In this document: positions 16,789 to 25,269 of the stretch, piece by piece
Layout: the number at the start of each line of letters is the position of its first letter
Numbering within the stretch: the stretch's first letter is position 1
Source: Sphingobacterium bovisgrunnientis
GTDB taxonomy: Bacteria; Bacteroidota; Bacteroidia; Sphingobacteriales; Sphingobacteriaceae
Direction: 5' to 3'
Assembly (NCBI RefSeq): GCF_009829085.1
Contig: NZ_WUQY01000037.1
Span: 1 to 32,444 of the forward strand
Length of the DNA: 32,444 nucleotides
Notes under the pieces: model-generated
The model's database searches: none
What the model saw: only the letters and a program-made list of their open reading frames with translations
Told to the model about the DNA's origin: nothing
Position numbers and translations under genes: made by a program

Positions 16789-16860
16789 TGTCATCCTTAA
16801 GCTAGCTGAAGGATCTTTACATAAATACTGATAGATGTTTCGACTACGCTCAACATGACA
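16789..16860. repeat. Intergenic repeat element bounded by TGTCAT/ATGACA
   Basis: The segment begins TGTCATCCTTAAGC (from 16789) and ends GCTCAACATGACA (to 16860), so its ends are inverted repeats. Inside it has TGAAGGATCTTTACAT and TTTCGACTACGC. The wording matches a short non-coding repeat I recall between genes in many Bacteroidota genomes. It fills most of the csaA-tadA gap. A related element lies at 19788-19895. Confidence 0.55.
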
Positions 16861-16904
16861 TAAATGTAGATTGATAGATTTATTGTACAAGGAATTAATT
16901 TAGT

Positions 16905-17375
16905 ATGCTAATATATAATTTTGAAGAGGGAGCAGAAAGTATCAATGTAGATGAAATCTACATGAAAGAAGCTTTCAAGCTTGCTCAAAAAGCTTATGAA
17001 GAAGATGAAGTGCCGATTGGTGCTATTATTGTAAGTCAAGGAAAAATAATTGGGAAAGGTTATAACCTAACCGAACGACTTAACGATGTGACGGCGCACG
17101 CTGAAATGCAAGCCTTCACCGCTGCCGCAAATTTTCTAGGTGGAAAATATCTGAAAGATTGTACATTGTATGTCACTGTCGAGCCATGCGTGATGTGTGC
17201 GGGTGCTTCCTACTGGACACAGATATCACGAATTGTATATGGAGCAAAAGATGAAAAGCGTGGTTACGCCTCTATCAATCCAAAAATTATTCATCCCAAA
17301 ACACAACTTACTACTGGTGTATTAGAAGCGGAATGCAGTGCTTTGATGAAGCGTTTTTTTCAAAGTAAACGCTAA
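16905..17375 (+). CDS. tadA: tRNA-specific adenosine deaminase (TadA-type nucleoside deaminase)
   Basis: This 156-residue zinc deaminase converts A34 to inosine in tRNA-Arg so that one tRNA reads CGU, CGC and CGA codons. Zinc ligands are His65 in TAHAEMQA and Cys95 and Cys98 in PCVMCAG; the catalytic proton shuttle is Glu67. The GAIIVSQGKIIGKGYNLTE segment and the C-terminal MKRFFQSKR also fit TadA. A later ATG at 16962 (MKEAFKLAQ) would give 137 residues, closer to the usual core, so the first 19 residues may not be real. Guanine deaminase-like paralogs are less likely given the short length. Confidence 0.88.
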   Translation: MLIYNFEEGAESINVDEIYMKEAFKLAQKAYEEDEVPIGAIIVSQGKIIGKGYNLTERLNDVTAHAEMQAFTAAANFLGGKYLKDCTLYVTVEPCVMCAGASYWTQISRIVYGAKDEKRGYASINPKIIHPKTQLTTGVLEAECSALMKRFFQSKR

Positions 17376-17479
17376 ATTTTTCCACAAAATGGCATTAAAA
17401 TGAAACATTACGACGTACGAATTGTTATATTCGTATTGTCTTTTAATATTAAAATTCGATAATTTAAAATTAAGTAACT

Positions 17480-18088
17480 ATGGCATTTGAATTAGAAGCG
17501 TTACCATACGCAAATGACGCATTAGAACCTCATATTGATAAAGATACGATGGAAATCCATCACGATCGTCACCACCAAGCTTATGTAGATAATTTGAACA
17601 AAGCTATTGCTGGTACGGACGCAGAAAATGCTTCATTAGAAGATATCTTGGCAAATATTAGTAAATACCCTGCTGCTGTTCGTAATAATGGTGGTGGTCA
17701 CTATAACCACAAATTGTTTTGGTCTATCTTAGGTCCAAATGCAGGTGGTGAGCCTACAGGTGAATTAGCTGATGCTATTAATGCAACTTTCGGTTCTTTC
17801 GCAGAATTAAAAACACAATTACAAAACGCTGGTGCTACCCGTTTTGGTTCGGGTTGGTCTTGGTTGATCGTTACAGCTGATGGTAAATTAGCGGTTACTT
17901 CTACACCAAATCAAGATAATCCATTGATGGATGTAGCAGAAGTAAAGGGTTCGCCTATCTTGGGTATTGATGTGTGGGAGCACGCATACTACTTAAAGTA
18001 TCAAAACAAACGTCCAGCTTATTTAGATGCAATCTTCAATGTTATCAATTGGGATGCAGTTGCAGCAAATTACGCAGCAGCTAAATAA
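17480..18088 (+). CDS. sodA: Superoxide dismutase, Fe/Mn family
   Basis: This 202-residue enzyme turns superoxide into oxygen and hydrogen peroxide. Metal ligands are visible as His27 (EIHHDRHH), His77 ([11 protein letters not shown]), Asp164 and His168 (DVWEHAYY). The second-sphere Gln145 in TPNQDNPL and the NNGGGH context match the Mn-type rather than the Fe-type pattern. Anaerobe-related Bacteroidota enzymes can be cambialistic, so the metal is not settled by sequence. There is no signal peptide, so it is cytoplasmic. It is a single-gene unit with a terminator at 18113-18138. The symbol sodA is given on the Mn-type residues. Confidence 0.95.
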   Translation: MAFELEALPYANDALEPHIDKDTMEIHHDRHHQAYVDNLNKAIAGTDAENASLEDILANISKYPAAVRNNGGGHYNHKLFWSILGPNAGGEPTGELADAINATFGSFAELKTQLQNAGATRFGSGWSWLIVTADGKLAVTSTPNQDNPLMDVAEVKGSPILGIDVWEHAYYLKYQNKRPAYLDAIFNVINWDAVAANYAAAK

Positions 18089-18112
18089 TTTGTATATCTT
18101 ATACAAGATTTG

Positions 18113-18138
18113 AAGGCGACATCTTAGTATGTCGCCTT
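18113..18138 (+). terminator. Rho-independent terminator after sodA
   Basis: AAGGCGACAT (18113-18122) and ATGTCGCCTT (18129-18138) form a perfect 10-bp stem with a 6-base loop, followed by TATTGTTT. It lies 24 bases past the sodA stop and 22 bases before msrA. Confidence 0.75.
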
Positions 18139-18160
18139 TATTGTTTAAATTGGAGGTAGT

Positions 18161-18811
18161 ATGAAATCATTTAGTTTTATCATATTAAGTATATTTTTAT
18201 GCAGCGCCTTTTCTTGTCGAAGCAAATCGAAAATGCATAAGGAATACGTAAAAGTAGAAAGAAGTCAAATGGAAAATAGAGAAGTAGCCATCTTAGCGGG
18301 TGGGTGTTTTTGGTGTGTAGAAGCACCATTATTGTTGTTGGAAGGTGTAGACACGGTGGTCTCAGGATATATTGGCGGGCACACAGAAAATCCAACCTAC
18401 GCGCAAATCAGTACAGGAAATACTGGACATGCAGAAGCGGTAAAGGTAACTTATGACACGACGAAAATTACTTTTGATGAATTGTTGGAAGTATTCTTTA
18501 CGATGCACGATCCTACGCAATTAAACCGTCAAGGAAATGATGTGGGCACACAATATCGTTCAGCAATATTTCCTGTGAACAAAGTGCAGGATGAGAAATC
18601 TCGTTATTACATCGAAGAGCTAAATAAATCAGGTGCTTTTGAAAGACCTATTGTTACGACTATCGAATTTGCAGACATATTTTATCAGGCAGAAGATTAC
18701 CACCAAAATTATTACAACAACAATCCAAATGAGATGTATTGCCAATTGGTAGCTCGTCCAAAAGTAGAAAAAGTGAAGAAAGTGTTCGCGAATAAACTAA
18801 AGAAGAAGTAG
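18161..18811 (+). CDS. msrA: Peptide-methionine (S)-S-oxide reductase, lipoprotein form
   Basis: This 216-residue protein repairs methionine-S-sulfoxide in proteins. The catalytic motif GGCFWC is at residues 47-52 with the nucleophile Cys49. Other MsrA signatures are GYIGGHTENPTYAQISTGNTGHAEAV, FFTMHDPTQLNRQGNDVGTQYRS and AEDYHQNYY. The N-terminus is a lipoprotein signal with Cys19 (AFSC), so the enzyme should be membrane-anchored on the periplasmic side, protecting envelope proteins. No MsrB domain is fused. Its place right after superoxide dismutase fits an oxidative-stress group. The AraC-type gene follows 9 bases later and is probably co-transcribed. Confidence 0.94.
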   Translation: MKSFSFIILSIFLCSAFSCRSKSKMHKEYVKVERSQMENREVAILAGGCFWCVEAPLLLLEGVDTVVSGYIGGHTENPTYAQISTGNTGHAEAVKVTYDTTKITFDELLEVFFTMHDPTQLNRQGNDVGTQYRSAIFPVNKVQDEKSRYYIEELNKSGAFERPIVTTIEFADIFYQAEDYHQNYYNNNPNEMYCQLVARPKVEKVKKVFANKLKKK

Positions 18812-18820
18812 ATTCGACGC

Positions 18821-19690
18821 ATGAAACCGATTCAATTTACCGTTTCTGTTTACGGCGAAGGTGTTTTTGCTGTTTTAGAGGATAAAAAGGAAAATTTTTA
18901 TAATTATTATCATCGCCATGATGAGGCGCAGGTGACTTATATCCTGCGTGGTAAAGGAACGATAATGGTCGGTAATGTCATGCAGTCTTTTCAGTCGGGT
19001 GATATTTTTGTATTAAAGCCTAATGAACCGCACATGTTTGACCGTGAAGTTGAAGCAGAAGAGGAGAAAGGAGACATTCACGCCATTCACATCTTTGTGA
19101 ATCTCGAGCGGATGAAAAAATTATATCACATTCCGGAATTTGAGTCAGTGCGCGATTATTTGAATGAATTGCATACCTCAAAAATGTTGGATCGTTCGAT
19201 TTCCGAATCTATGATGCATTTCTTTACCAATCTCATGGTAAAGACGGGGATGCCACGTTTTACAGAATTTTTGCAACTGTTACACGCTCTGACGCAACAC
19301 CGTCATGATGCGGTTTCATTGTATTCTGGTGTGCGTGATATGAGTTATTCGGACAAAGATGGTGTACGCATCTCTCAGGTTTACAAATATACTTTCGACA
19401 AATATCAAGAAGATATTTCTGTGGATCAAGTGGCTTCACTAGTGCATATGACGCCAACTTCGTTTTGTAAATTTTTTAAGAAGCATACGATGAAAACATA
19501 CATCACTTTTTTGAATGAAGTCCGTATTGAGAAAGCGTGTCAAATCTTATTAAACAATAAATCAGAAAATATTGCTGAAGCGGCTTTTCAAGTTGGCTTT
19601 AACAATATTGTACATTTCAATCGCGTTTTCAAAGCGATAACTAAAATGTCTCCTAAAAAATATATTCAAGCGCATAGCGTAGAGATGTAA
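18821..19690 (+). CDS. AraC-family transcriptional regulator with cupin sensor domain
   Basis: This 289-residue protein has an N-terminal cupin-type sensing domain (about 10-95): YYHRHDEAQVTYILRGKGTI and SGDIFVLKPNEPHMF supply the usual His residues (His31, His33, His71). The C-terminal double helix-turn-helix of the AraC/XylS family lies at about 187-284, including LASLVHMT-like VDQVASLVHMTPTSFCKFFK and IAEAAFQVGFNNIVHFNRVFK. The architecture is that of sugar-responsive AraC regulators. It starts 9 bases after msrA. The target and ligand are not evident; it could act on distant genes. Confidence 0.88.
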   Translation: MKPIQFTVSVYGEGVFAVLEDKKENFYNYYHRHDEAQVTYILRGKGTIMVGNVMQSFQSGDIFVLKPNEPHMFDREVEAEEEKGDIHAIHIFVNLERMKKLYHIPEFESVRDYLNELHTSKMLDRSISESMMHFFTNLMVKTGMPRFTEFLQLLHALTQHRHDAVSLYSGVRDMSYSDKDGVRISQVYKYTFDKYQEDISVDQVASLVHMTPTSFCKFFKKHTMKTYITFLNEVRIEKACQILLNNKSENIAEAAFQVGFNNIVHFNRVFKAITKMSPKKYIQAHSVEM

Positions 19691-20084
19691 GTTTAGCAAT
19701 TTAAACTTTTGATTCAAGAAAGCGCGAAATTCAAAGCTTCATAAAATAATAAGAGAATCCTCCTAACTTCGGAATAATTAATTATACTTTCATTTCGAAC
19801 GAAGCGTAGCAAAGTGAGAAATCTAAAGACATGAGGATTTTAATTTCTTATTTTCTACTTCTAGTCTCTTCATAGACTTCTCTGTCGAAGTGACAAATAC
19901 ATACTACGTATTTTTAGATAGCGGTTTTTACTTTTAAATTTACTTTTTTAACTTAAATTAGCTTGCAATTCGATAAAATCCAATAACTTATCTATTGAAA
20001 TGATAGAATATGTTTATTGATGGATAAATAGGGTAAAGCGCTCTTAAGGCTTTCTATGTAAATTTACATCAAATAAATACGATT
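19691..20084. other. Intergenic region between araC-type gene and pruA
   Basis: This gap of 394 bases holds no ORF I would support. The middle (19788-19895) is a repeat element listed separately. The rest is AT-rich and should contain the pruA promoter, but no exact TAnnTTTG was found; TATGTTTA near 20008-20015 is a one-mismatch candidate. I saw no clear terminator for the regulator gene. Confidence 0.5.
19788..19895. repeat. Intergenic repeat element, related to 16789-16860
   Basis: It begins CTTTCATTTCGAACGAAGCG and contains AAAGTGAGAAATCTAAAGAC; it ends TCTCTGTCGAAGTGACA. The outer ends (TTTCATTTCGA against TCGAAGTGACA) are imperfect inverted repeats, like those of the shorter element before tadA. 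It has no coding potential. A decayed non-autonomous mobile repeat is the likely nature. Confidence 0.5.
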
Positions 20085-21719
20085 ATGTTAAAAGGATTTT
20101 TCAATGTTCCGGCTCCAATTAACGAGCCCGTATATTCATACGCTCCAGGTACCAATGAGCGCGCATTATTGAAAGCTGCAATTGCTGAAGCAAGAGCGCA
20201 AGAAATTGATGTTCCAATGTACATTGGTTCGGAAGAAGTTCGCACGGAGAATAAAGCAAAACTTACACCTCCGCACGATCACCAACATGTATTGGGTTAT
20301 TATTCTCAAGGTACAAAACAACATGTCACGGATGCAATCAATGCGGCTTTGGCTGCTAAAAATGATTGGGAAAATCTTCCTTGGGAGCAACGTGCTGCTA
20401 TTTTCTTGAAAGCTGCAGAGTTAATCTCTACAAAATACCGTTATAAATTAAATGCGGCTACGATGTTGGGTCAATCGAAAAACCCTTATCAAGCTGAAAT
20501 CGATTCAGCATGTGAAATCATTGATTTCTTACGTTTCAACGTAAAATACATGTCTGAAATATACCAACAACAACCTCCAGCAAATAGCAAAGGTATATGG
20601 AACCGATTAGAGCAACGTCCTTTAGAAGGTTTTGTTTTTGCTTTGACACCATTCAACTTTACAGCGATTGCGGGTAACTTGCCTACATGTGTGGCGATGA
20701 TGGGTAATGTGGTTGTATGGAAACCATCGAACACACAGATTTATTCAGCTAATGTATTGATGCAAATCTTCAAAGAAGCTGGTCTTCCTGACGGTGTTAT
20801 CAACTTAGTATATGTTTCTGGTCCTGACGCTGGTGATGTTATTTTCAAACATCCAGATTTCGCGGGTATCCACTTTACAGGTTCTACAGGTGTATTCCAA
20901 GATATTTGGAAAACTATTGGCGAGAATATTCATTTGTACAAAACTTATCCACGTATCGTAGGAGAGACAGGTGGTAAGGATTTTATCGTAGCACATTCTT
21001 CAGCAGATATCAAAGTATTGAATACAGCTTTAGTTCGTGGTGCTTTCGAATTCCAAGGACAAAAATGTTCGGCTGCTTCACGTGCTTACATTCCAAAATC
21101 ATTATGGGGTGATTTAAAAGACTTGATGGAAGCGGATATCAAATCATTCAAAATCGGTGGGACAGAAGATTTCTCTAACTTCATCAATGCCGTTATTGAT
21201 GAGAAAGCTTTTGACAAAATCACAAAATATGTCCACAGAGCGAAAGAATCTGCTGATGCAGAGGTGGTAATTGGTGGTGAATATGATAAATCAAAAGGTT
21301 ATTTCATTCACCCAACAGTTATCTTGGCGAAGACTCCTGATTACGAAACATTATCAGAAGAATTGTTTGGCCCTGTATTAACTATCTATGTTTACGAGGA
21401 CGAGAAATTCGAAGAAACATTGAAATTAGTTGATTCTACGTCGATTTATGCGTTGACAGGATCCATTATCGCACAAGATCGTTACGCTATCGACCAAGCT
21501 ACACATGCATTACGCAACGCTGCAGGTAATTTCTACATCAACGATAAATGTACAGGAGCAGTCGTTGGTCAACAACCATTCGGCGGAGCGAGAGGTTCTG
21601 GTACAAACGATAAAGCGGGTTCGATGATCAACTTATTACGTTGGGTTTCTCCACGTACGATTAAAGAAACATTTACTCCAGATACGGATTATAGATATCC
21701 ATTTTTATCTGAAGAATAA
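20085..21719 (+). CDS. pruA: L-glutamate gamma-semialdehyde (1-pyrroline-5-carboxylate) dehydrogenase
   Basis: This 544-residue NAD-dependent aldehyde dehydrogenase performs the second step of proline breakdown, making glutamate from its semialdehyde. Asn191 in TPFNFTA, Glu294 in GETGGKDF and the nucleophile Cys328 in FQGQKCSAASRAY mark the active site. FTGSTGVFQDIWKTIG is the cofactor region. The N-terminal VPAPINEPVYSYAPGTNER and total length fit the stand-alone PruA group rather than the bifunctional PutA; no proline dehydrogenase is encoded nearby. It is a single-gene unit whose terminator (21747-21777) is followed at once by a group II intron. Confidence 0.95.
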   Translation: MLKGFFNVPAPINEPVYSYAPGTNERALLKAAIAEARAQEIDVPMYIGSEEVRTENKAKLTPPHDHQHVLGYYSQGTKQHVTDAINAALAAKNDWENLPWEQRAAIFLKAAELISTKYRYKLNAATMLGQSKNPYQAEIDSACEIIDFLRFNVKYMSEIYQQQPPANSKGIWNRLEQRPLEGFVFALTPFNFTAIAGNLPTCVAMMGNVVVWKPSNTQIYSANVLMQIFKEAGLPDGVINLVYVSGPDAGDVIFKHPDFAGIHFTGSTGVFQDIWKTIGENIHLYKTYPRIVGETGGKDFIVAHSSADIKVLNTALVRGAFEFQGQKCSAASRAYIPKSLWGDLKDLMEADIKSFKIGGTEDFSNFINAVIDEKAFDKITKYVHRAKESADAEVVIGGEYDKSKGYFIHPTVILAKTPDYETLSEELFGPVLTIYVYEDEKFEETLKLVDSTSIYALTGSIIAQDRYAIDQATHALRNAAGNFYINDKCTGAVVGQQPFGGARGSGTNDKAGSMINLLRWVSPRTIKETFTPDTDYRYPFLSEE

Positions 21720-21746
21720 TATATATTAGATGGTTGATTAGGTTGT

Positions 21747-21777
21747 AAAGCTTCGAGATTTTCTCGGAGCTTTTTTT
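21747..21777 (+). terminator. Rho-independent terminator of pruA
   Basis: AAAGCTTCGAGA (21747-21758) pairs with TCTCGGAGCTTT (21762-21773) in a 12-bp stem with one G-U pair and a 3-base loop, then a run of seven T to 21777. The group II intron starts at 21779, one base beyond the T run. Confidence 0.85.
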
Positions 21778-22293
21778 GGTGTGCCCGGCATGGGCGATAA
21801 CTCTAGGGTGCAAGTCCCGAACACGCCATTACAGTTGGAAGTGTTAGCCGAAGGCAAGGGTGTCCACCGTGAGGTGGAATCTGAAGGAAGCCTCAGGCAA
21901 ATTCTCGGTCTGACGGACAGAAACTACATATAAGGCCTACGATGCTGGATGAGGTTGCAACACAAACTAAAGTCCTATACTGTACAGAAGCATCAAGGTA
22001 AATGTAGCAGACACATGAGATGAAAGTTATCGTTCTTACCCGGGGAGATCTCACAGACTTGTGGAAGTTTTTTTTTCAGAAGCAAGGAGTAAAGCTAGCT
22101 GTGAGAAGTCAGCCGATTTCGTAGTACTTGCTTACGGCAAAGCAAGGAAGGAATGAACCTTAAGTTAGTGATCAATACATGAGAATTACCTAATGAGAGG
22201 AAGAATGCAGAAAATTGGTAACGTTTATCAACCTGGTCACAAAAGAATAGGGCGGAACCCGAATGCTATGTGGGAGGGCAGACTTTTATTAGG

Positions 22294-23610
22294 ATGATTG
22301 AAAAGAACCTCACAGACACAAACACACGAGTAGATGAACTGTTAGAACAACTTCTTGACCGTCAGAACCTAAATGCTGCCTATGTACAAGTTGTCGGTAA
22401 TGGTGGTGCTGGAGGTATCGATAAGATGGGCGTCGAATCCCTTGTGGATTATCTTAGAGAGCATAAGGAGAAACTTTTAACATCCATCAAACAAGGGAGT
22501 TACTACCCTTCTGCAGTAAGACGTGTTGAAATTCCTAAAGACAATGGGTCAACGCGAATGCTGGGCATCCCAACAGTAGTTGATCGGCTCATCCAGCAGG
22601 GCATTAGTGAAATCCTGACACCAATCTACGAACCTGAATTCAGTGACCACAGCTATGGTTTTCGTCCGGGTCGCAACGCGCATCAAGCGCTTCTCAAATG
22701 CAAGGCATACATTCAACAGGGGTATAATTATTCCGTAGACATGGACTTAGAGAAGTTCTTCGATACGGTGAATCACATGAATCACAGTAAACTGATTGAA
22801 TTATTATCACGCACGATCAAAGATGGAAGACTGATCTCACTTATCCATCGATACTTGAGAGCAGGTGTAGAAATAAACGGAAGGACTAAAGTAACTACAG
22901 AAGGTGTACCTCAAGGAGGCCTACTAAGCCCACTTTTGAGCAATATTATGCTTGATGAACTGGACAAAGAACTGGAATCTCGAGGACACAAATTTGTACG
23001 TTACGCTGATGACCTTATGATACTTTGTCGTAGTAAACGGAGTGCCTCACGGGTTATGGAATCGATCACAAAATTTGTTGAAGGTAAGCTGATGCTTAAA
23101 GTCAATAAAGAGAAAAGCGTCGTTCGTCATGTATCCAAGATTAAATTTCTAGGCTATAGTTTCTACAATTACAGAGGGGAGTCGCGCTTACGTATTCACC
23201 CTAAAAGTCTAGGGAAGATGAAAGCTAGGATTAAAGGACTAACGGGCCGCAGTCGAGGTTGGAGCGATGAACAGCGAATTCTCTACTTGAGGGAATACCT
23301 CACAGGCTGGATGCACTACTTTAAACTCGCGGACATGGGTAGTAGTCTCCGGGATATGGATAAATGGTACCGTCGTAGGTTACGTATGGTCAAATGGAAA
23401 CAATGGAAACGAATCAAGACTAAAATCACGAACCTGGTGCAACTAGGCGTGAGTAAGTACAAGGCGTATGAATGGGCCAACACAAGGAAAAGTTACTGGC
23501 ACACAGCAAAAAGCTGGATACTGACAACAACCCTTTCCAACGACTATCTTAAACACCTGGGATACCCATCTTTACTGGCAGAATACAAGCGAGTTTGTGT
23601 TACAACTTAG
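22294..23610 (+). CDS. ltrA: Group II intron reverse transcriptase/maturase
   Basis: The intron-encoded protein of 438 residues helps the RNA splice and copies it into DNA at new sites. Counting from an alternative GTG start at 22270, reverse-transcriptase blocks include IPKDNGSTRMLGIP (88-101), FRPGRNAHQA, VDMDLEKFFDTV (156-167), EGVPQGGLLSPLLSN and the catalytic FVRYADD (Asp247, Asp248). The maturase domain X follows (LTGWMHYFKLADMGSS to the TRKSYWHTAKS region). There is no C-terminal HNH endonuclease, as in class C. I prefer the ATG at 22294, since the usual protein begins MIEKNLTDTN. The frame is intact, so the protein could be active. Confidence 0.93.
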   Translation: MIEKNLTDTNTRVDELLEQLLDRQNLNAAYVQVVGNGGAGGIDKMGVESLVDYLREHKEKLLTSIKQGSYYPSAVRRVEIPKDNGSTRMLGIPTVVDRLIQQGISEILTPIYEPEFSDHSYGFRPGRNAHQALLKCKAYIQQGYNYSVDMDLEKFFDTVNHMNHSKLIELLSRTIKDGRLISLIHRYLRAGVEINGRTKVTTEGVPQGGLLSPLLSNIMLDELDKELESRGHKFVRYADDLMILCRSKRSASRVMESITKFVEGKLMLKVNKEKSVVRHVSKIKFLGYSFYNYRGESRLRIHPKSLGKMKARIKGLTGRSRGWSDEQRILYLREYLTGWMHYFKLADMGSSLRDMDKWYRRRLRMVKWKQWKRIKTKITNLVQLGVSKYKAYEWANTRKSYWHTAKSWILTTTLSNDYLKHLGYPSLLAEYKRVCVTT

Positions 23611-23614
23611 GGAA

Positions 23615-23644
23615 GCGCCGTATACCGAACGGTACGTGCGGTGC
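23615..23644 (+). ncRNA. Group II intron domain V
   Basis: GCGCCGTA (23615-23622) pairs with TGCGGTGC (23637-23644) around an upper stem TACC/GGTA (23623-23626 with 23631-23634) with loop GAAC and a two-base CG bulge at 23635-23636. The catalytic triad is C23616-G23617-C23618, with G23617 opposite T23642 as the conserved wobble. CGC rather than AGC indicates class IIC. Confidence 0.85.
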
Positions 23645-23647
23645 TGT

Positions 23648-23686
23648 GGAAGGTCGGAACGGGAATTAATCCCGTTCCTCCTATCC
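23648..23686 (+). ncRNA. Group II intron domain VI with branch-point A
   Basis: GGAACGGG (23656-23663) pairs with CCCGTTCC (23671-23678). The lower stem GGAAGG (23648-23653) pairs with CCT-TCC (23680-23686) and leaves A23683 as the only bulged base. That A is seven bases from the inferred intron end at 23689, the usual branch-point position. Confidence 0.8.
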
Positions 23687-23771
23687 GATTTTTTTAAGAC
23701 AAAATTTCTATATTATCAGTTTAAAATATTAGTTTAGTATATCAATCAATTCACCCGTAATACATCTTTAT

Positions 23772-25250
23772 ATGTTTTTAAAATTGCTTCGATTAGAATG
23801 GAAATCATTTTTTAGATCGGCGAATGTGGGAAAAGGTTTGGCAGTCAAGTTTTTTTTAGGATTCTTGGGGATATATTTTTTAGCAATATTTATACTTCTT
23901 GGCTTTGGACTTTACTTCGCGATACAAGAATTATATCCAAACGAAGAACCTATTTTATTTGTCAATAATTTCCTCTTGCTGTGGTTGTTATTTGAATTTA
24001 TGCTGCGGTTTGTGTTACAAAATCTACCAGTAATAAATGCAAAGTCTTTGCTAACACAGCGTGTTGAACGCCAAAAAATCGTTCATGTACTACTCGCGAA
24101 ATCATTGTTTTCATTCTATAATCTGTTGACATTAGTTACAGCGGTACCCTTTATTAGTATCTGCATAGTAAATACAGACTATTCTATATTTTCTTTATTG
24201 TCGTGGTTAATAGGATTAATGGGATTCGTGTTGACGATTAATTACCTCAACTTTTGGGTGCAACGTAGGTTTTCTACTAATTTAAAAGCACTGGTTCCAT
24301 TTATTGTTCTATGCTTAGCGTTATATGCATTGGAGCATTTTGGGATTTTTTCCATCACGAATTTATTTGGAAGTTTCTTTAATTTGATTTTAAATTATCC
24401 AATAGTAGGACTACTACCTTTGGGTATAGTCGTGTTGAGTTATTTGTTGACGTTCAAAGATGTACGAGCGAATTTATATTTAGATGCCTATTTGGATAGT
24501 AAACAAAAAACGTATCAAGCTTCGGATTTAAGTTGGACAAATCGTTTCGGTGATTTGGGACCATTTCTTCAGTTGGATTTAAAATTGTTGTGGCGCAATA
24601 AGCGTGCGAAGACAGCACTCTACGTTAGTTTAGGATTTTTGCTGTATGGTCTATTGTTTTATACCAATCCACAATACGAAGATTCAACTATGCTTGTTTT
24701 TGTGGGTATCTTTATGACGGGAATGTTCATCATCAATTTTGGACAGTTTATTCCTGCATGGGATAGCTCTTATTTTCCATTGTTCCAAACAAGGCCCGTC
24801 ACGATGAAAAATTACTTGGAAGCAAAAGCTTTGTTGATGTATGGGTCTATTCTTATTTTAACGATTTTGAGCACGCCTTATGTGTATTTTGGTTGGGATA
24901 AAATGTTTCTGAACGTATCTTGTGCGATTTATAACGCAGGTGTAAATATTCCAATTTTATTGGCTTTTGGTGCGTACAACCGCAAATATATTGATCTATC
25001 GAATGGCAATATGTTTAATTATCAAGGGATAGGTGCTGCACAATGGTTGGTAAGTATACCGCTCCTCATTATTCCAATTGTAATATGGTTTTCTATAAAA
25101 ACTTTTGTAGATGAACATACTGCGAATTTTGTACTTATTGGATTTGGCTTGGTGGGATTATTACTACGAAAAGTAATTATCAACGGTCTCGTAGAGATGT
25201 ATATGAGCAATCGTTACAAAATGTTAGAAGGTTTTAAACAAAGAGGATAA
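23772..25250 (+). CDS. DUF5687-type ABC transporter permease
   Basis: This 492-residue polytopic membrane protein has no signal peptide. About ten to twelve hydrophobic helices can be seen, spread over the whole length, with a longer soluble loop around residues 230-280 (LDAYLDSKQKTYQASDLSWTNRFGDLGPF). The pattern matches the DUF5687 family of Bacteroidota, a permease of the ABC-2 export type. The ATPase gene follows 19 bases later, which supports the pairing. The substrate is unknown. The start is the ATG 82 bases past the intron end, so the intron lies in the 5' intergenic region of this gene and may alter its transcription. Confidence 0.83.
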   Translation: MFLKLLRLEWKSFFRSANVGKGLAVKFFLGFLGIYFLAIFILLGFGLYFAIQELYPNEEPILFVNNFLLLWLLFEFMLRFVLQNLPVINAKSLLTQRVERQKIVHVLLAKSLFSFYNLLTLVTAVPFISICIVNTDYSIFSLLSWLIGLMGFVLTINYLNFWVQRRFSTNLKALVPFIVLCLALYALEHFGIFSITNLFGSFFNLILNYPIVGLLPLGIVVLSYLLTFKDVRANLYLDAYLDSKQKTYQASDLSWTNRFGDLGPFLQLDLKLLWRNKRAKTALYVSLGFLLYGLLFYTNPQYEDSTMLVFVGIFMTGMFIINFGQFIPAWDSSYFPLFQTRPVTMKNYLEAKALLMYGSILILTILSTPYVYFGWDKMFLNVSCAIYNAGVNIPILLAFGAYNRKYIDLSNGNMFNYQGIGAAQWLVSIPLLIIPIVIWFSIKTFVDEHTANFVLIGFGLVGLLLRKVIINGLVEMYMSNRYKMLEGFKQRG

Positions 25251-25269
25251 TTAGCTAAAACTTAGAAAA

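Larger units (their letters stand above)
21779..23689 (+). mobile_element. Group IIC intron, apparently complete (1911 bases)
   Basis: The 5' end GTGTG fits the GUGYG start of group II introns. About 500 bases of ribozyme domains I-IV come before the maturase ORF, and domains V and VI follow it. Domain V (23615-23644) carries a CGC triad with the expected G-U pair. Domain VI has a single bulged A at 23683, seven bases from the inferred 3' end GAT at 23689. Together with a maturase lacking an endonuclease domain and insertion just past a terminator hairpin, these are the marks of class IIC. It lies in the same orientation as pruA. The exact ends are inferred from the consensus and should hold within a base or two. 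Confidence 0.88.

Noticed and set aside
22270..22293. GTG start for the maturase, 8 codons upstream
   Set aside because: The added residues MGGQTFIR are not typical of the family and MIEKNLTDTN is the more usual beginning; kept as an alternative only.
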